Assembly: GCA_029782095.1 (NCBI GenBank)
Contig: JAKOVL010000017.1
Coordinates: 1 to 33,728, forward strand
Direction: 5' to 3'
DNA: 33,728 nt
From: Bacillota bacterium
GTDB lineage: Bacteria; Bacillota; Dethiobacteria; DTU022
Part shown: one piece after another, positions 8,563-17,060 of the stretch
Layout of the letters: every line of letters begins with the position of its first letter
How positions within the stretch are numbered: position 1 is the first letter of the stretch
Program-made: the position numbers and the translations under genes
The notes under the pieces: model-generated
The model's database searches: none
Told to the model about the DNA's origin: nothing
What the model saw: only the letters and a program-made list of their open reading frames with translations

Positions 8563-9180
8563 TCACTCTCTACCAAATAGATGGCAGCGGTCATTGAACA
8601 GCTCCAGCCGGAAGCGAGGCGGCGAACCCCTGTGGGCGACTATGGTAAGCGATGCCGGCGCCGGCGCAAAGGGCCAGTACTGGCGGGACTTTAAGCCCAA
8701 TGCAGCCGCCAGCAAGGCATTGATGAAGCGGGCATGGCTGACTACTGCCACCCGGCCATAGCCGGAATACTCCCGTAAAGTTCTCGCCCAAAAAAGCCTC
8801 GCCCTGGCCAGAAGCTTCCTTTCGCTTTCACCGCCCCATTGCCCCGCCCGGATTCTGAATGGGCCCGATGCGGGCCAAGGCCGGCAGCAGGATTTTAGTT
8901 CCGCCATGGTCAACCCTTCGGCCGCGCCCCAGGAACACTCTCGCAGCAAAGGGGTTTTGAAAGGCTTTAACCCCGTTGCAGCGGCAATAAACTGTGCTGT
9001 TTCCCAGGCGCGCTGCAAATCGCTGCTGAGCAAAAGCTCCAGCCCGGCGCTGCTAACCCTGCGGGCTAAAAGCTTTGCTTCGCGGCGGCCCGCATCCGAA
9101 AGCGGATAGTCGAGCTGCCCCTGGAACCGCCCTTCAACATTGGCCACGGTTGAACCGTGGCGCAGCAGCCAAATTTCCAT
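8563..9180 (-). CDS. Histidine phosphatase family protein
   Basis: A 205-residue cytoplasmic protein of the phosphoglycerate-mutase/histidine phosphatase superfamily. The phospho-accepting His is in the N-terminal LLRHGST motif (H9), followed by NVEGRFQG and the DYPLSDAGRREA segment typical of cobC/gpmB-like members. A second conserved His is in VVSHARF, around residue 150. The substrate is not determined; annotated relatives include alpha-ribazole phosphatase and broad-specificity phosphatases. Its ATG lies two bases after the murA stop, and the ribosome binding site is weak. Translational coupling to murA is therefore likely. Confidence 0.88.
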   Translation of the reverse strand: MEIWLLRHGSTVANVEGRFQGQLDYPLSDAGRREAKLLARRVSSAGLELLLSSDLQRAWETAQFIAAATGLKPFKTPLLRECSWGAAEGLTMAELKSCCRPWPASGPFRIRAGQWGGESERKLLARARLFWARTLREYSGYGRVAVVSHARFINALLAAALGLKSRQYWPFAPAPASLTIVAHRGSPPRFRLELFNDRCHLFGRE

Positions 9181-9182
9181 AA

Positions 9183-10472
9183 TTAATACGGCTTTCGCAC
9201 CATGATCCCGCTGCGGCTCCGGACCCGTTTGATCGAAGCCCCGAGCCCGCGCAGCTTCTCTTCAAATTGCTCATACCCTCGATCTATATGTTCAGCTTCG
9301 CTTACAACCGTTTCGCCTTCGGCCATAAGCCCGGCCACAACAAGGGCTGCCCCTGCCCTCAGATCTGTGGCGGTAACCGGTGCCGCCGATAGGGGCAGAC
9401 CGCCTTCCACCACAGCGGTGCGCCCTTCCACCTTGATCTGGGCCCCCATTCTTTTTAGTTCATCCACATGACGAAAGCGTCCGTCAAATACATTTTCGGT
9501 AATAATGCTGGTTCCCTCGGCGGCTGTTAGTAAAGCCATAGACAAAGGCTGCAGATCCGTGGGAAAACCGGGATAAGGAAATGTTTTTAGATCCGAAGGA
9601 AGCAATTTGCCTGTTCTTTTTACCCAGATTCGTTCCGGTTCAACAGCAACCGCTGCACCCATCTCCCTGAGTTTAGCCGTTACTGCTTCCAGGTGTTTGG
9701 GAATGACTTCTTCAACAACAACTTCTCCACCTGTGGCCGCAGCGGCCATCATAAAGGTACCCGCCTCAATGCGATCGGGAATAACTATATGTTCAGCACT
9801 GCCGAACTGGCTAACCCCGTCAATACGGATCACATCAGTGCCGGCCCCCTTGATTGAAGCCCCCATGGCATTGAGAAAATTAGCCACATCAACAATTTCA
9901 GGCTCCTTGGCTGCATTTTCCAAAACAGTCCTTCCTTCCGCCGCAGCCGCCGCCAGCATTAAATTGATGGTTGCACCGACGCTAACTACATCCAGATAAA
10001 TATGTGCCCCCCGCATCTTGTTGGCTACCTTTAGCTTGATTAATCCATGCTCAATCTCGATATCCACGCCAAGGGCGGCAAAACCTTTTAGGTGCTGATC
10101 AATGGGCCGGGGGCCCAGATCGCAGCCTCCCGGGATAGGCACTTCGGCCCTGCCAAAGCGGGCTAAAAGGCTGCCCATTAAATAGTAGGAAGCACGCATT
10201 TTTTTTACCAGTTCATATGGAGGGGAGTACCCCCGCAGGCGGGCCGGCTTAAGCTCCACGGCATTTCTCCCCCGGCGGCGAATGCCTACACCCAAATTTT
10301 CCAAAATAGCGATCAGCGTGCGCACATCATTTATATCCGGCAAATTGCTCAGACTGATTTTTCCCGTGGACATCAACGCGGCTGGCAAAATAGCCACTGC
10401 AGCGTTCTTGGCTCCGCTGATGCGGACCTTTCCGTGTAATTTGTTGCCTCCATTAATCACTATTGTGTCCAT
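9183..10472 (-). CDS. murA: UDP-N-acetylglucosamine 1-carboxyvinyltransferase MurA
   Basis: Catalyses the first committed step of peptidoglycan synthesis: transfer of enolpyruvate from PEP to UDP-GlcNAc in the cytoplasm. The 429 residues match the family. Visible hallmarks are KNAAVAILPAALM near the N-terminus and the mobile active-site loop PGGCDLGPRP with the catalytic and fosfomycin-target Cys at 117. FPTDLQP lies further on. AGGAG stands six bases before the ATG. It sits between yycI and a histidine phosphatase, within what is otherwise a walRK-yycHI-htrA cluster, so wall precursor synthesis may be co-expressed with WalRK. Many Firmicutes carry two murA paralogs; whether this is the only one cannot be told. 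Confidence 0.97.
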   Translation of the reverse strand: MDTIVINGGNKLHGKVRISGAKNAAVAILPAALMSTGKISLSNLPDINDVRTLIAILENLGVGIRRRGRNAVELKPARLRGYSPPYELVKKMRASYYLMGSLLARFGRAEVPIPGGCDLGPRPIDQHLKGFAALGVDIEIEHGLIKLKVANKMRGAHIYLDVVSVGATINLMLAAAAAEGRTVLENAAKEPEIVDVANFLNAMGASIKGAGTDVIRIDGVSQFGSAEHIVIPDRIEAGTFMMAAAATGGEVVVEEVIPKHLEAVTAKLREMGAAVAVEPERIWVKRTGKLLPSDLKTFPYPGFPTDLQPLSMALLTAAEGTSIITENVFDGRFRHVDELKRMGAQIKVEGRTAVVEGGLPLSAAPVTATDLRAGAALVVAGLMAEGETVVSEAEHIDRGYEQFEEKLRGLGASIKRVRSRSGIMVRKPY

Positions 10473-10506
10473 CTTTCTCTCCTAACGGCAAAATAGTAAA
10501 CCAAAT

Positions 10507-11376
10507 TTATAAATCTGCCTCCAGGTTTCCGGTAAAAGCATTGATATAATAGACGCTGTTATCTTCCATCAAAATACGCCATACGGGTGGCACTTCCCAC
10601 TTTTCGGCGTTATATTCCCGGCTAAAGTAGCCCAAATCAACCTTAGTAATAGTACGGGGCGGCATGGCCGGCCCCAGCTCATCTACCAGTTTGATTAAGG
10701 CATCGGTTGCCGGTATCACCTCCATCTCTCCTTCACGGGGTTGCTCAAGCGGATCTAGCCAATAAATTTCAAGGGCAGTAATAAAATCCTGTTCCAAAAA
10801 GACTTTGAAATAGCAGGCAAAGAGGGGCATTCCGTCGATATCTCGATAAAAATGCAAGGTCAACCTGCGCTCATCAGCCCTTGCCTTTTCAATATAATCA
10901 AAACGAAGCTGCTCCGGCAAGAAAAATTTTTCCCTTAACTGATGCTGAACCAGCCGGGACAGCTCTCGCTCCTCCAGTGTATGGCCCTGTTCGGCCACAA
11001 ACAGGCCGGGTTGAAACTCCACTTGAATCTGTCCGCCTGGATGGACGGTCATCACCCGGCCTGGGCCGCGGTAAACTGTCAGCCCGTTTTCGCTGGTGCT
11101 CGACACTGCCTGGTTAAACAAGTCTCTTATCCCTTCCGGCCCCTGTTGAGCCGGTGTCACGGTGAGAAAGGTGCTTTTTTGTATATTACGTCCAATATCT
11201 GTATTTAAATTATAATTATTCGCTGCTAAGTAGGCCAGCGCCTGCTGCAGCTCGGCGGCAGGAACAACGGTTTTTGTTAGCTGACCCAGGTAGGGCCAGT
11301 AAAGATGGTATCCCAGAAATAAATTCAGGCCCAGGAAGGCAATAATCAGAATAGTTTTGGCTTTACCCAGGTTCAT
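10507..11376 (-). CDS. yycI: YycI-family WalK modulator
   Basis: A 289-residue protein with one N-terminal membrane segment (about residues 6-28) and a large extracytoplasmic domain. In Bacillus, YycI and YycH form a membrane complex with WalK and restrain its activity. Identification rests on size, topology, the C-terminal repeat-like YycI pattern (WEVPPVWRILM, then YYINAFTGNLE) and position right after yycH. AAGGGGTG precedes the ATG, which overlaps the yycH stop as ATGA, so the two are translationally coupled. Sequence conservation in this family is low, so I rely partly on context. Confidence 0.85.
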   Translation of the reverse strand: MNLGKAKTILIIAFLGLNLFLGYHLYWPYLGQLTKTVVPAAELQQALAYLAANNYNLNTDIGRNIQKSTFLTVTPAQQGPEGIRDLFNQAVSSTSENGLTVYRGPGRVMTVHPGGQIQVEFQPGLFVAEQGHTLEERELSRLVQHQLREKFFLPEQLRFDYIEKARADERRLTLHFYRDIDGMPLFACYFKVFLEQDFITALEIYWLDPLEQPREGEMEVIPATDALIKLVDELGPAMPPRTITKVDLGYFSREYNAEKWEVPPVWRILMEDNSVYYINAFTGNLEADL

Positions 11377-12710
11377 GGTGACACCCCTTCCGGGCCTTCC
11401 AAACTTCTGGCATCAATCTCCAGGTTTAACCCACTAATACGTATTAACCACACCGGGAGGCAGCGTAAAGTATCCTGGTTAAGGGCATATCCCAGCATCA
11501 TTTCTTCCAAAATCAGCGGCTGGGCTGTCTCCCTGTAAGCGGGATTATTTTTCATCAACTGTTCCAGCGCGGCACGAAGAGCCTCCAGATACCCTTGTAC
11601 GGCATAAGTGTTGCTGGTGCTATAAGCTACCTCATAGAGTCGGCGCTGGTATTCGACCATACCGCTGTCGTTAAAAGTAATTCTTGCTCCGGTATCTCCC
11701 ACAATCGGTTTTCCCTGATAGTAGCTTTGCCAGCATGCTAAATAATGTTCAGAACGCCGGCCTGTTTTCCTCTGCAGGAGCAGGCTTTCCAGACGCAAAT
11801 TCTCCGCCCATCCCCCATAGTAACACAGCAGGCGGGAGGCTGAATTCAGCGCAGCAAGATAAGTATAAGTTGCCGGAGACTGTTCCAGCTGCGGATGCGA
11901 ATAAGTAAGGCCCGAACCTAGGCGAAGGCCTTTTTCCCCATCGGTATAAATCAAGGAGCCGTCCCGTTCAGTGACAACCCTTACAAGGCTGCGATCAACA
12001 AAGAATGTCCTCACCAGAAGCTCCCGGTCCAGCTCTTCTTCCTTAAACACCAGCTCTTCCAGCTGAACCGGTCTGTCCGGCACATAAATAGGTGCGGCAA
12101 CCTCTATATTCAAGCCCAGAGCCGCGCTTAGCTCCTCTGAATTTAACTCCCGCTGCGGAATCGCATCGCTCAAATCCAGGGATTCAAGGGCCTTCTGCAT
12201 CCGCAGGGCTTCAATATCGGAGATAGTTCCGGCAAAGGCTTCTCCTGCCGCTGTATGGAGCTCTAACCGCCAACTCTCACCATTGTTTATAAGCATAACT
12301 TCTTTCAGTTCCCGCTGGACATCATCTTTCAACCAAACACTACCTTGCCCCGCCGGCAGGGGCGGTTGAAATGTCAGTGCCAAAACGGGAGGAGCTGCTA
12401 AAGAAGCATCCTCCATCCGGCTGAGATCGGCTGCTGAATACCTCTGCAATAAGTCAGAAACCGCGTCCCAGAGAGTTGCGTAAGCCCTTTGGCCAAATTT
12501 AAATTGAAAAATGGTGCCTTCCCAGCGAAGGACAGCCCGTGACGGTGCAACAACTCCGGCGAGAGGTCGTGCTTCTTCAAAATAGATCGGTTCGTAAGAA
12601 TCTCCGGTCAACACCTCTAGAGGCCTTTGGACGAACCAAAGCTGATAGGTTAAAAAAAGGCTCAGCAGCACCAGGGAGACCAGCAGGATGCTTTTAGCAC
12701 GCTCACTCAA
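11373..12710 (-). CDS. yycH: YycH-family regulator of WalK
   Basis: A 445-residue protein with one N-terminal membrane helix (about residues 7-27) and a long extracytoplasmic portion. YycH of Bacillus contacts the WalK membrane region together with YycI and modulates kinase output. Support comes from topology, length and the gene order walR-walK-yycH-yycI. The start is TTG at 12710, with AAAGGGGG eight bases upstream. It overlaps the walK stop by eight bases, which points to coupled translation. No enzymatic motif is present. Confidence 0.87.
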   Translation of the reverse strand: MSERAKSILLVSLVLLSLFLTYQLWFVQRPLEVLTGDSYEPIYFEEARPLAGVVAPSRAVLRWEGTIFQFKFGQRAYATLWDAVSDLLQRYSAADLSRMEDASLAAPPVLALTFQPPLPAGQGSVWLKDDVQRELKEVMLINNGESWRLELHTAAGEAFAGTISDIEALRMQKALESLDLSDAIPQRELNSEELSAALGLNIEVAAPIYVPDRPVQLEELVFKEEELDRELLVRTFFVDRSLVRVVTERDGSLIYTDGEKGLRLGSGLTYSHPQLEQSPATYTYLAALNSASRLLCYYGGWAENLRLESLLLQRKTGRRSEHYLACWQSYYQGKPIVGDTGARITFNDSGMVEYQRRLYEVAYSTSNTYAVQGYLEALRAALEQLMKNNPAYRETAQPLILEEMMLGYALNQDTLRCLPVWLIRISGLNLEIDARSLEGPEGVSP

Positions 12711-14571
12711 CGGGGCGGCCCCCTTTGCGCGGCTTTCCAGGGAGGGTGAACCAGACAGAGGTTCCTACCCCGGGGCTGCTGTCAATCCAGATTCTGCCCC
12801 CATGGGCCTCTACCACTCTGCGCGCAATTGGCAAGCCCAGCCCTGTGCCACCAAAATCTCTGCTGCGCGTTTTCTCCACGCGGTAAAAACGTTCAAAGAT
12901 CCGCGGCAAGTCTTCCGGGGGAATGCCCACCCCTGTATCGGCAATTAATATTTTAACCATCTCTCCTTCCGCTCCGGCGCTAATTTTGATTTCACCGGAG
13001 GGCGGCGTATAGCGGATGGCATTATTGAGAATATTGGAAAAGACCTGGTTCACTTTGCCCCGATCCACATAAAGCGGCATCAGCCCGGGGGGCACCGCGA
13101 CTTTAATCTCCGGCAGCTCGATATCCGCTTTCTGGCGGCACTGCTCCACCACCTCTTGCACCAGCTCTCCCAGCTCTACTTCTGTTTTATGCCATTCCAC
13201 CTGGCTGTAATCCAGTTGGGAGAGCGACAGCAAATCTTTAACCAGGCTGACCATCCGTTCTGTCTCTTTCTCCACAACCTTTAAAAATTTTTCTCTAACC
13301 GCCGGTTCTTCTACTGCTCCATCCATTAAAGTTTCCACATAACTCTTTACCGTTGTCAGGGGGGTGCGCAGTTCATGTGATACATCGGCCACAAATTCCT
13401 GCTGCCGCCTCGCCAGCTCCCGCTCCCCGGTGACATCATGCATGACCACCAGGGTTCCATTCATGCGGCCTTTTTCTTCCTTAAACGGGGCCAATTTAAC
13501 CTGCAATACACAGGGGGGATCGTCCCTGGAGATTTCTGCAGTAAGCGGCTTGCCCTGCCGGACAAAGCGCCGCACCTTTTCAGCCCCAAGCAGCCTTTTT
13601 AACAGGGTAATACCTGAGTCCCCGACCGATAGTTTATCCACCTGTAAAGTCCCCAGCAGTTCCCGGGCGGCAGGGTTGATCTGAATCAGGCGCCCCCTGC
13701 CGTCTAAAGCAATTACCCCGTCACTCATATTGTTAATAATCGCTTCGACCTTGCTTTTTTCAGAAGAAATCTCTTTAATATTGTGACTAAGGCGCTCGGC
13801 CAGATAGTTAAAAGTTTCCCCAAGCTGGCCTATTTCATCTGATGCCTCGACTTTAATCTTCCGCGAAAAATCGCCGCGGGCCATCAGGCTGGCCTGGCGC
13901 GTCACCTCCTGCACAGGCGCGGTAATGGTTTTGGCAAGGACAATGCCCAAAAAGACACTAATGGCCAGGGCTACTACTGCCCCTGTTAGAAGGATCAATT
14001 TAACCTGCTTGAGGGTTTCATCCACATTTTTCAAAGAACCGCTCAAGTAAATGATCCCATGGGTGGTGTTGCCGTCAATGATGGGAAAAGCTAGATAATA
14101 GCGCCGCTCTCTGCTGTTCTGATCCAGCCGGATGGCGTCGCTGGCCTGCCCGGCCAGCGCCCTGGTTATCTCTTCCCGGATAAGCCGTTTCCCAAGCAAG
14201 GTCTGGGATCCGGAGCTGCCTACCACCAGCGCCTGGCGGTCCAGAACCACTATTTCCTCCCTAACTCCGCCAAATTCCCGCACCAGGTGGGCAATATCCT
14301 CGGTGGAACCGCTGCCTTCGGCAAAACGGGGCGTTAGAAAAGTGGAAAATAACCGGGCCTGGACTTCCAGGCCGGCCTTGTAATTTTGAAGGTAATACTG
14401 CTCCAGGGACTGCACCAGGTAAACACTGATTAGCTGTAAAGAAAATAAGATCAGCAGGGAATAAACCAGAACAATTTTCCACTGGAGGCTTTTAAACAGG
14501 TTCCCGCTTAAAAAAATAGCCGACACCTCTTTTAGTATGAATATACTCCGGGTGAGCAGGCTTCCGTTCAA
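12703..14571 (-). CDS. walK: Sensor histidine kinase WalK
   Basis: The membrane sensor kinase of the essential WalRK system that tunes wall hydrolase expression to cell-wall growth. Numbering here is from the longest frame (TTG at 14571). The first membrane helix is at about 33-55, an extracytoplasmic Cache/PAS-like sensor at about 57-188 and the second helix at about 190-213. HAMP spans about 214-266 and a cytoplasmic PAS about 272-380. HisKA has the phospho-accepting H399 in VSHELRTP. The HATPase_c domain has its N box (NILNNAIRYTP) and G boxes (DTGVGI, GGTGLGL). The true start is unclear: relatives begin near LFKSLQW, which would be a CTG at 14499 just inside the walR stop region; GTG at 14526 is another option. 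Confidence 0.95.
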   Translation of the reverse strand: MNGSLLTRSIFILKEVSAIFLSGNLFKSLQWKIVLVYSLLILFSLQLISVYLVQSLEQYYLQNYKAGLEVQARLFSTFLTPRFAEGSGSTEDIAHLVREFGGVREEIVVLDRQALVVGSSGSQTLLGKRLIREEITRALAGQASDAIRLDQNSRERRYYLAFPIIDGNTTHGIIYLSGSLKNVDETLKQVKLILLTGAVVALAISVFLGIVLAKTITAPVQEVTRQASLMARGDFSRKIKVEASDEIGQLGETFNYLAERLSHNIKEISSEKSKVEAIINNMSDGVIALDGRGRLIQINPAARELLGTLQVDKLSVGDSGITLLKRLLGAEKVRRFVRQGKPLTAEISRDDPPCVLQVKLAPFKEEKGRMNGTLVVMHDVTGERELARRQQEFVADVSHELRTPLTTVKSYVETLMDGAVEEPAVREKFLKVVEKETERMVSLVKDLLSLSQLDYSQVEWHKTEVELGELVQEVVEQCRQKADIELPEIKVAVPPGLMPLYVDRGKVNQVFSNILNNAIRYTPPSGEIKISAGAEGEMVKILIADTGVGIPPEDLPRIFERFYRVEKTRSRDFGGTGLGLPIARRVVEAHGGRIWIDSSPGVGTSVWFTLPGKPRKGGRPVE

Positions 14572-15193
14572 GCTTTTCCCGCAAACGCCTTACCGTAACA
14601 TCCACCGTCCGTTCATCGCCGATGTAATCGTAACCCCAGACATGATTGAGAAGGTGCTGCCTTGTAAAAACATGACCCGGGCGCCGCATCATATAAACCA
14701 GGAGTGAAAATTCACGGTAAGTCAGTTCAACCGCAGTTCCCTGGTTATATACTTTCATCTCATCCAGATCAACGGTTAGACCGCCGTGGCTCAGCGTTTT
14801 CTTCTCGCCCGCCTTAACATGGCCCGTATTATGACTGGTTCTACGCAAAATGGCCTTCACCCGGGCCGAAACCTCGCGGGCGCTAAAAGGCTTGGTTACA
14901 TAATCGTCGGCACCAAGCTCAAGCCCCAGCACCTTATCCAGCTCTGTTTCTCTAGCCGTGAGCATAATGATCGGCACCTCTCGCTGGCTCCGAATTTCCC
15001 GGCAGACAGTAAAGCCGTCTTTTTTGGGCAGCATTATATCCAGAATGATCAGATCGGGCTCATCAGATTGAACCCGCTGCAGGGCCTCTTCGCCATCAAA
15101 GGCAAGGATAACCTGGTGTCCTTCTTTCTCCAGGTTATATTTCAGGATTTCGGCGATGGGGCGTTCATCATCCACAACTAGAATTTTGGGCAT
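14492..15193 (-). CDS. walR: Response regulator WalR
   Basis: An OmpR/PhoB-family response regulator, partner of WalK, that activates autolysin genes and controls wall remodelling. The receiver domain has the acidic pair D8/D9, phospho-acceptor D52 (IILDIMLP), T79 and K101 (VTKPF). The C-terminal winged-helix domain includes the VWGYDYIGDERTVDVTVRRL recognition region. I chose the ATG at 15193, giving 233 residues as expected, because AAAGGTGG lies eight bases upstream. A GTG four codons earlier lies inside that site. It is the first gene of the cluster. The G5-M23 gene upstream ends in a strong terminator, so a separate promoter must lie between 15194 and 15395. Confidence 0.96.
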   Translation of the reverse strand: MPKILVVDDERPIAEILKYNLEKEGHQVILAFDGEEALQRVQSDEPDLIILDIMLPKKDGFTVCREIRSQREVPIIMLTARETELDKVLGLELGADDYVTKPFSAREVSARVKAILRRTSHNTGHVKAGEKKTLSHGGLTVDLDEMKVYNQGTAVELTYREFSLLVYMMRRPGHVFTRQHLLNHVWGYDYIGDERTVDVTVRRLREKLERKPAHPEYIHTKRGVGYFFKREPV

Positions 15194-15395
15194 ACAGCGA
15201 TCCACCTTTATTGAAACATGAACATTCTCGCTTGAATCAAGTTCGCTTTTTATATCTGGATTCCCTGCACAAAGGGGCAGCCTTTAAATAACAATGAAAC
15301 CGGGCCGGAGACATTCCTCTAAGGAGAAGCAGCTTTTTGAACTTGCCGGGGGCGGGGACCTTCCAGTGTCAGCCAAGACCTCAGAGCGGGTACAT

Positions 15396-15428
15396 AAAAG
15401 TTTAGGGGGGGCTCTTGCCCCCCTAAAC
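15396..15428 (-). terminator. Intrinsic terminator of the G5-M23 gene
   Basis: A perfect 11-base-pair stem (15400-15410 with 15418-15428) closes a seven-base loop, with six consecutive G:C pairs. On the minus strand it is followed by TTTT. It lies ten bases beyond the stop codon of the G5-M23 peptidase gene and separates that gene from walR. Confidence 0.78.
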
Positions 15429-15438
15429 CAGCTCCATC

Positions 15439-16854
15439 TTAACGGAAAAAACTCAGAGGGTCTACCGGCTGGTGCTGGGTCCAGTAATTCCACACACCTG
15501 TACCGTCGTTTACCCTAACTTCAAAGTGCAAGTGTATCCCATCCCGGCCCACCGTTCTTCCGGTATTGCCCATGAGGGCGATAACCTGGCCGCGCTTCAC
15601 CGTATCACCTTTTGATACATAATGGGTTTGATTGTGCATATAAACGGTGAAATAGCGCCCATGGTATATAACAATATAGTTCCCCATGGGGTACTGTGAG
15701 CCCGTGTGCACGACAACACCGCTGTCCGCAGCCAGAATCCGGGTGTTATAACGGTTGGAATGGCTGGAATAGGAGATGTCGATCCCAGAATGACTCCATC
15801 CTCGGAATCCCTGGGTCAAACGCCCGCCTCCCTCCACAGGCCACATGAACTGCCCCGTCCCCATGGCCGGGGTGGCAGCAGTCCCCTTCTCCACCACCTG
15901 GGCGACAGGCTCTTCAATTATGGTTTCGTCTATTTTTTTCCGGTCTATCTCAACCCCGTTTTCCCGCGTGACATGATAGACCACTTCCTTCGACCCCTCT
16001 TTGCCGGGCCTGGCAATCCGGCTCTGCACTGCCCACAGGCTGCTCGTATATGTATATTCAGTTTCAAAGGGAATTTTTTCAATAACGGTTTCTTCTTCAA
16101 CGCTAACCACATGAATTTCGGGGAAGCGCCTGGCGCTCTCCATGGTGCGGTCATTGAAGGCTTCCGCTGCAGTGTTTCTTGAAAGGAGCCCCCGGCTGGC
16201 AGGTTCAGTACCGGCCAGCAGCATCTCGACAACCTCTTCCGGGCAGCAGACCTCTTCCGGTGAAACGCTGCAGGGTTCCCCTTTGATCTCTTCGCGTATA
16301 GTGGTCTCCAGCAGCACAACATTTTCAGCTTCTCTAACGTAAGCGTTGCTCAACAGCTCAATGATCGTGTCCACGTCACTTTCAGAAGCCACCGGCAACA
16401 CCGGCACCTCTTCTACTACAACCAGCACCGCATCGGTTTCCAGGGTAATCTGCCGGCGTATAGCTTCTTTTGCGGCACCGGCATCAGCTTCACGGCCGGG
16501 TCGGTATGCCCACTGCAGGGATATTTCTTCCCGGGGATGAACGGCCATGCCGTAAAGGGCGCTGCATTGCTCCGTCAAACCATCAATAAATGCTTCAATT
16601 TCAGCAGCATCACGCACATAGCCGATTTCCCGCCCTTCCATAAAGACCACATAGAAATGGCTGTACAGATAGTTGTGCAAGCCAAGGCCTCCGCCGACTA
16701 GCAAAGAGGTAAGGGCCAGATACAGGGACCAGTGGAACGATTTGCCCTTTAGCCATAACTGCAATTTGCGGAGCTCACTGTGGCGGTAAGCGCGTTTTAG
16801 GCGCACCATCATTAACTGGCGCCGCAATTGCAGCCATTGTGTCCAGGCCTTCAT
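15439..16854 (-). CDS. Membrane-anchored G5-M23 metallopeptidase
   Basis: A 471-residue wall hydrolase. A basic cytoplasmic N-terminus (about residues 1-40) precedes a single membrane helix (about 42-62). The middle region (about 65-230) is unassigned and acidic, and a G5 domain lies at about 245-325 (PFETEYTYTSSLW through NGVEIDRKKI). G5 domains are thought to bind amino-sugar polymers. The C-terminal M23 domain has H355 and D359 (HSGIDIS) and HLH at 441-443, so the zinc site is complete. AAAGGGGG stands six bases before the ATG. The gene is monocistronic, bounded by terminators on both sides, and lies upstream of walR. A candidate WalR box sits in its promoter region. Confidence 0.92.
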   Translation of the reverse strand: MKAWTQWLQLRRQLMMVRLKRAYRHSELRKLQLWLKGKSFHWSLYLALTSLLVGGGLGLHNYLYSHFYVVFMEGREIGYVRDAAEIEAFIDGLTEQCSALYGMAVHPREEISLQWAYRPGREADAGAAKEAIRRQITLETDAVLVVVEEVPVLPVASESDVDTIIELLSNAYVREAENVVLLETTIREEIKGEPCSVSPEEVCCPEEVVEMLLAGTEPASRGLLSRNTAAEAFNDRTMESARRFPEIHVVSVEEETVIEKIPFETEYTYTSSLWAVQSRIARPGKEGSKEVVYHVTRENGVEIDRKKIDETIIEEPVAQVVEKGTAATPAMGTGQFMWPVEGGGRLTQGFRGWSHSGIDISYSSHSNRYNTRILAADSGVVVHTGSQYPMGNYIVIYHGRYFTVYMHNQTHYVSKGDTVKRGQVIALMGNTGRTVGRDGIHLHFEVRVNDGTGVWNYWTQHQPVDPLSFFR

Positions 16855-16894
16855 CGGAAACCCCCTTTCAACAGCCCGGTCTCTTGCTGAAACG

Positions 16895-16939
16895 TTAAGG
16901 ATTTTAATATTTCCTTAACAAAAATTTAAATTAGTTTAA
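16895..16939 (-). promoter_or_regulatory. Phased TTAA repeats with a candidate WalR box
   Basis: Five TTAA motifs start at 16895, 16904, 16915, 16926 and 16936, spaced 9 to 11 bases, so they share one face of the helix. On the minus strand 16904-16920 reads TGTTAA-N5-TATTAA. That fits the published WalR consensus TGTWAH-N5-TGTWAH with a single mismatch. A perfect inverted repeat GTTAAGG/CCTTAAC (16894-16900 and 16913-16919) overlaps it. The element is 41 to 85 bases upstream of the G5-M23 start codon. Binding by WalR is inference. Confidence 0.45.
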
Positions 16940-16956
16940 GCTTATTCTCTTTGGTT

Positions 16957-17027
16957 AAAAAAAATCCTGCAAAATTTCTTGCTTCCCGGCAAAAATCCGG
17001 GGCAGCTCTGTCGTGGCATTTGCAGGG
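16957..17027 (-). terminator. Multi-arm terminator after the rplI-lonC-dnaB-FAD operon
   Basis: On the minus strand CCTGCAAA (from 17026) pairs with TTTGCAGG (to 16966), giving an eight-base-pair outer stem. An inner CCCGG/CCGGG hairpin lies between the arms, and the outer stem is followed directly by ATTTTTTTT. It begins about 35 bases beyond the stop of the FAD dehydrogenase gene. The stem is long-range, which lowers confidence. Confidence 0.5.
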
Positions 17028-17060
17028 TTTTATTGACATATTATACATATTTTTTAAGTC

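Noticed and set aside
9202-9999. Plus-strand Ser/Thr/Pro-rich open frames opposite murA
   Set aside because: Low-complexity composition typical of antisense shadows of a GC-balanced gene; murA has all its hallmarks.
16894-16919. Perfect inverted repeat GTTAAGG/CCTTAAC as a terminator or dimeric operator on its own
   Set aside because: It has a 12-base AT-rich spacer and no T tract suited to termination. The direct-repeat phasing explains it better, so I list it inside the WalR-box candidate.
17032-17055. TTGACA near 17034 on the plus strand as a promoter
   Set aside because: No -10 box at a proper distance, and the next plus-strand gene is thousands of bases away.
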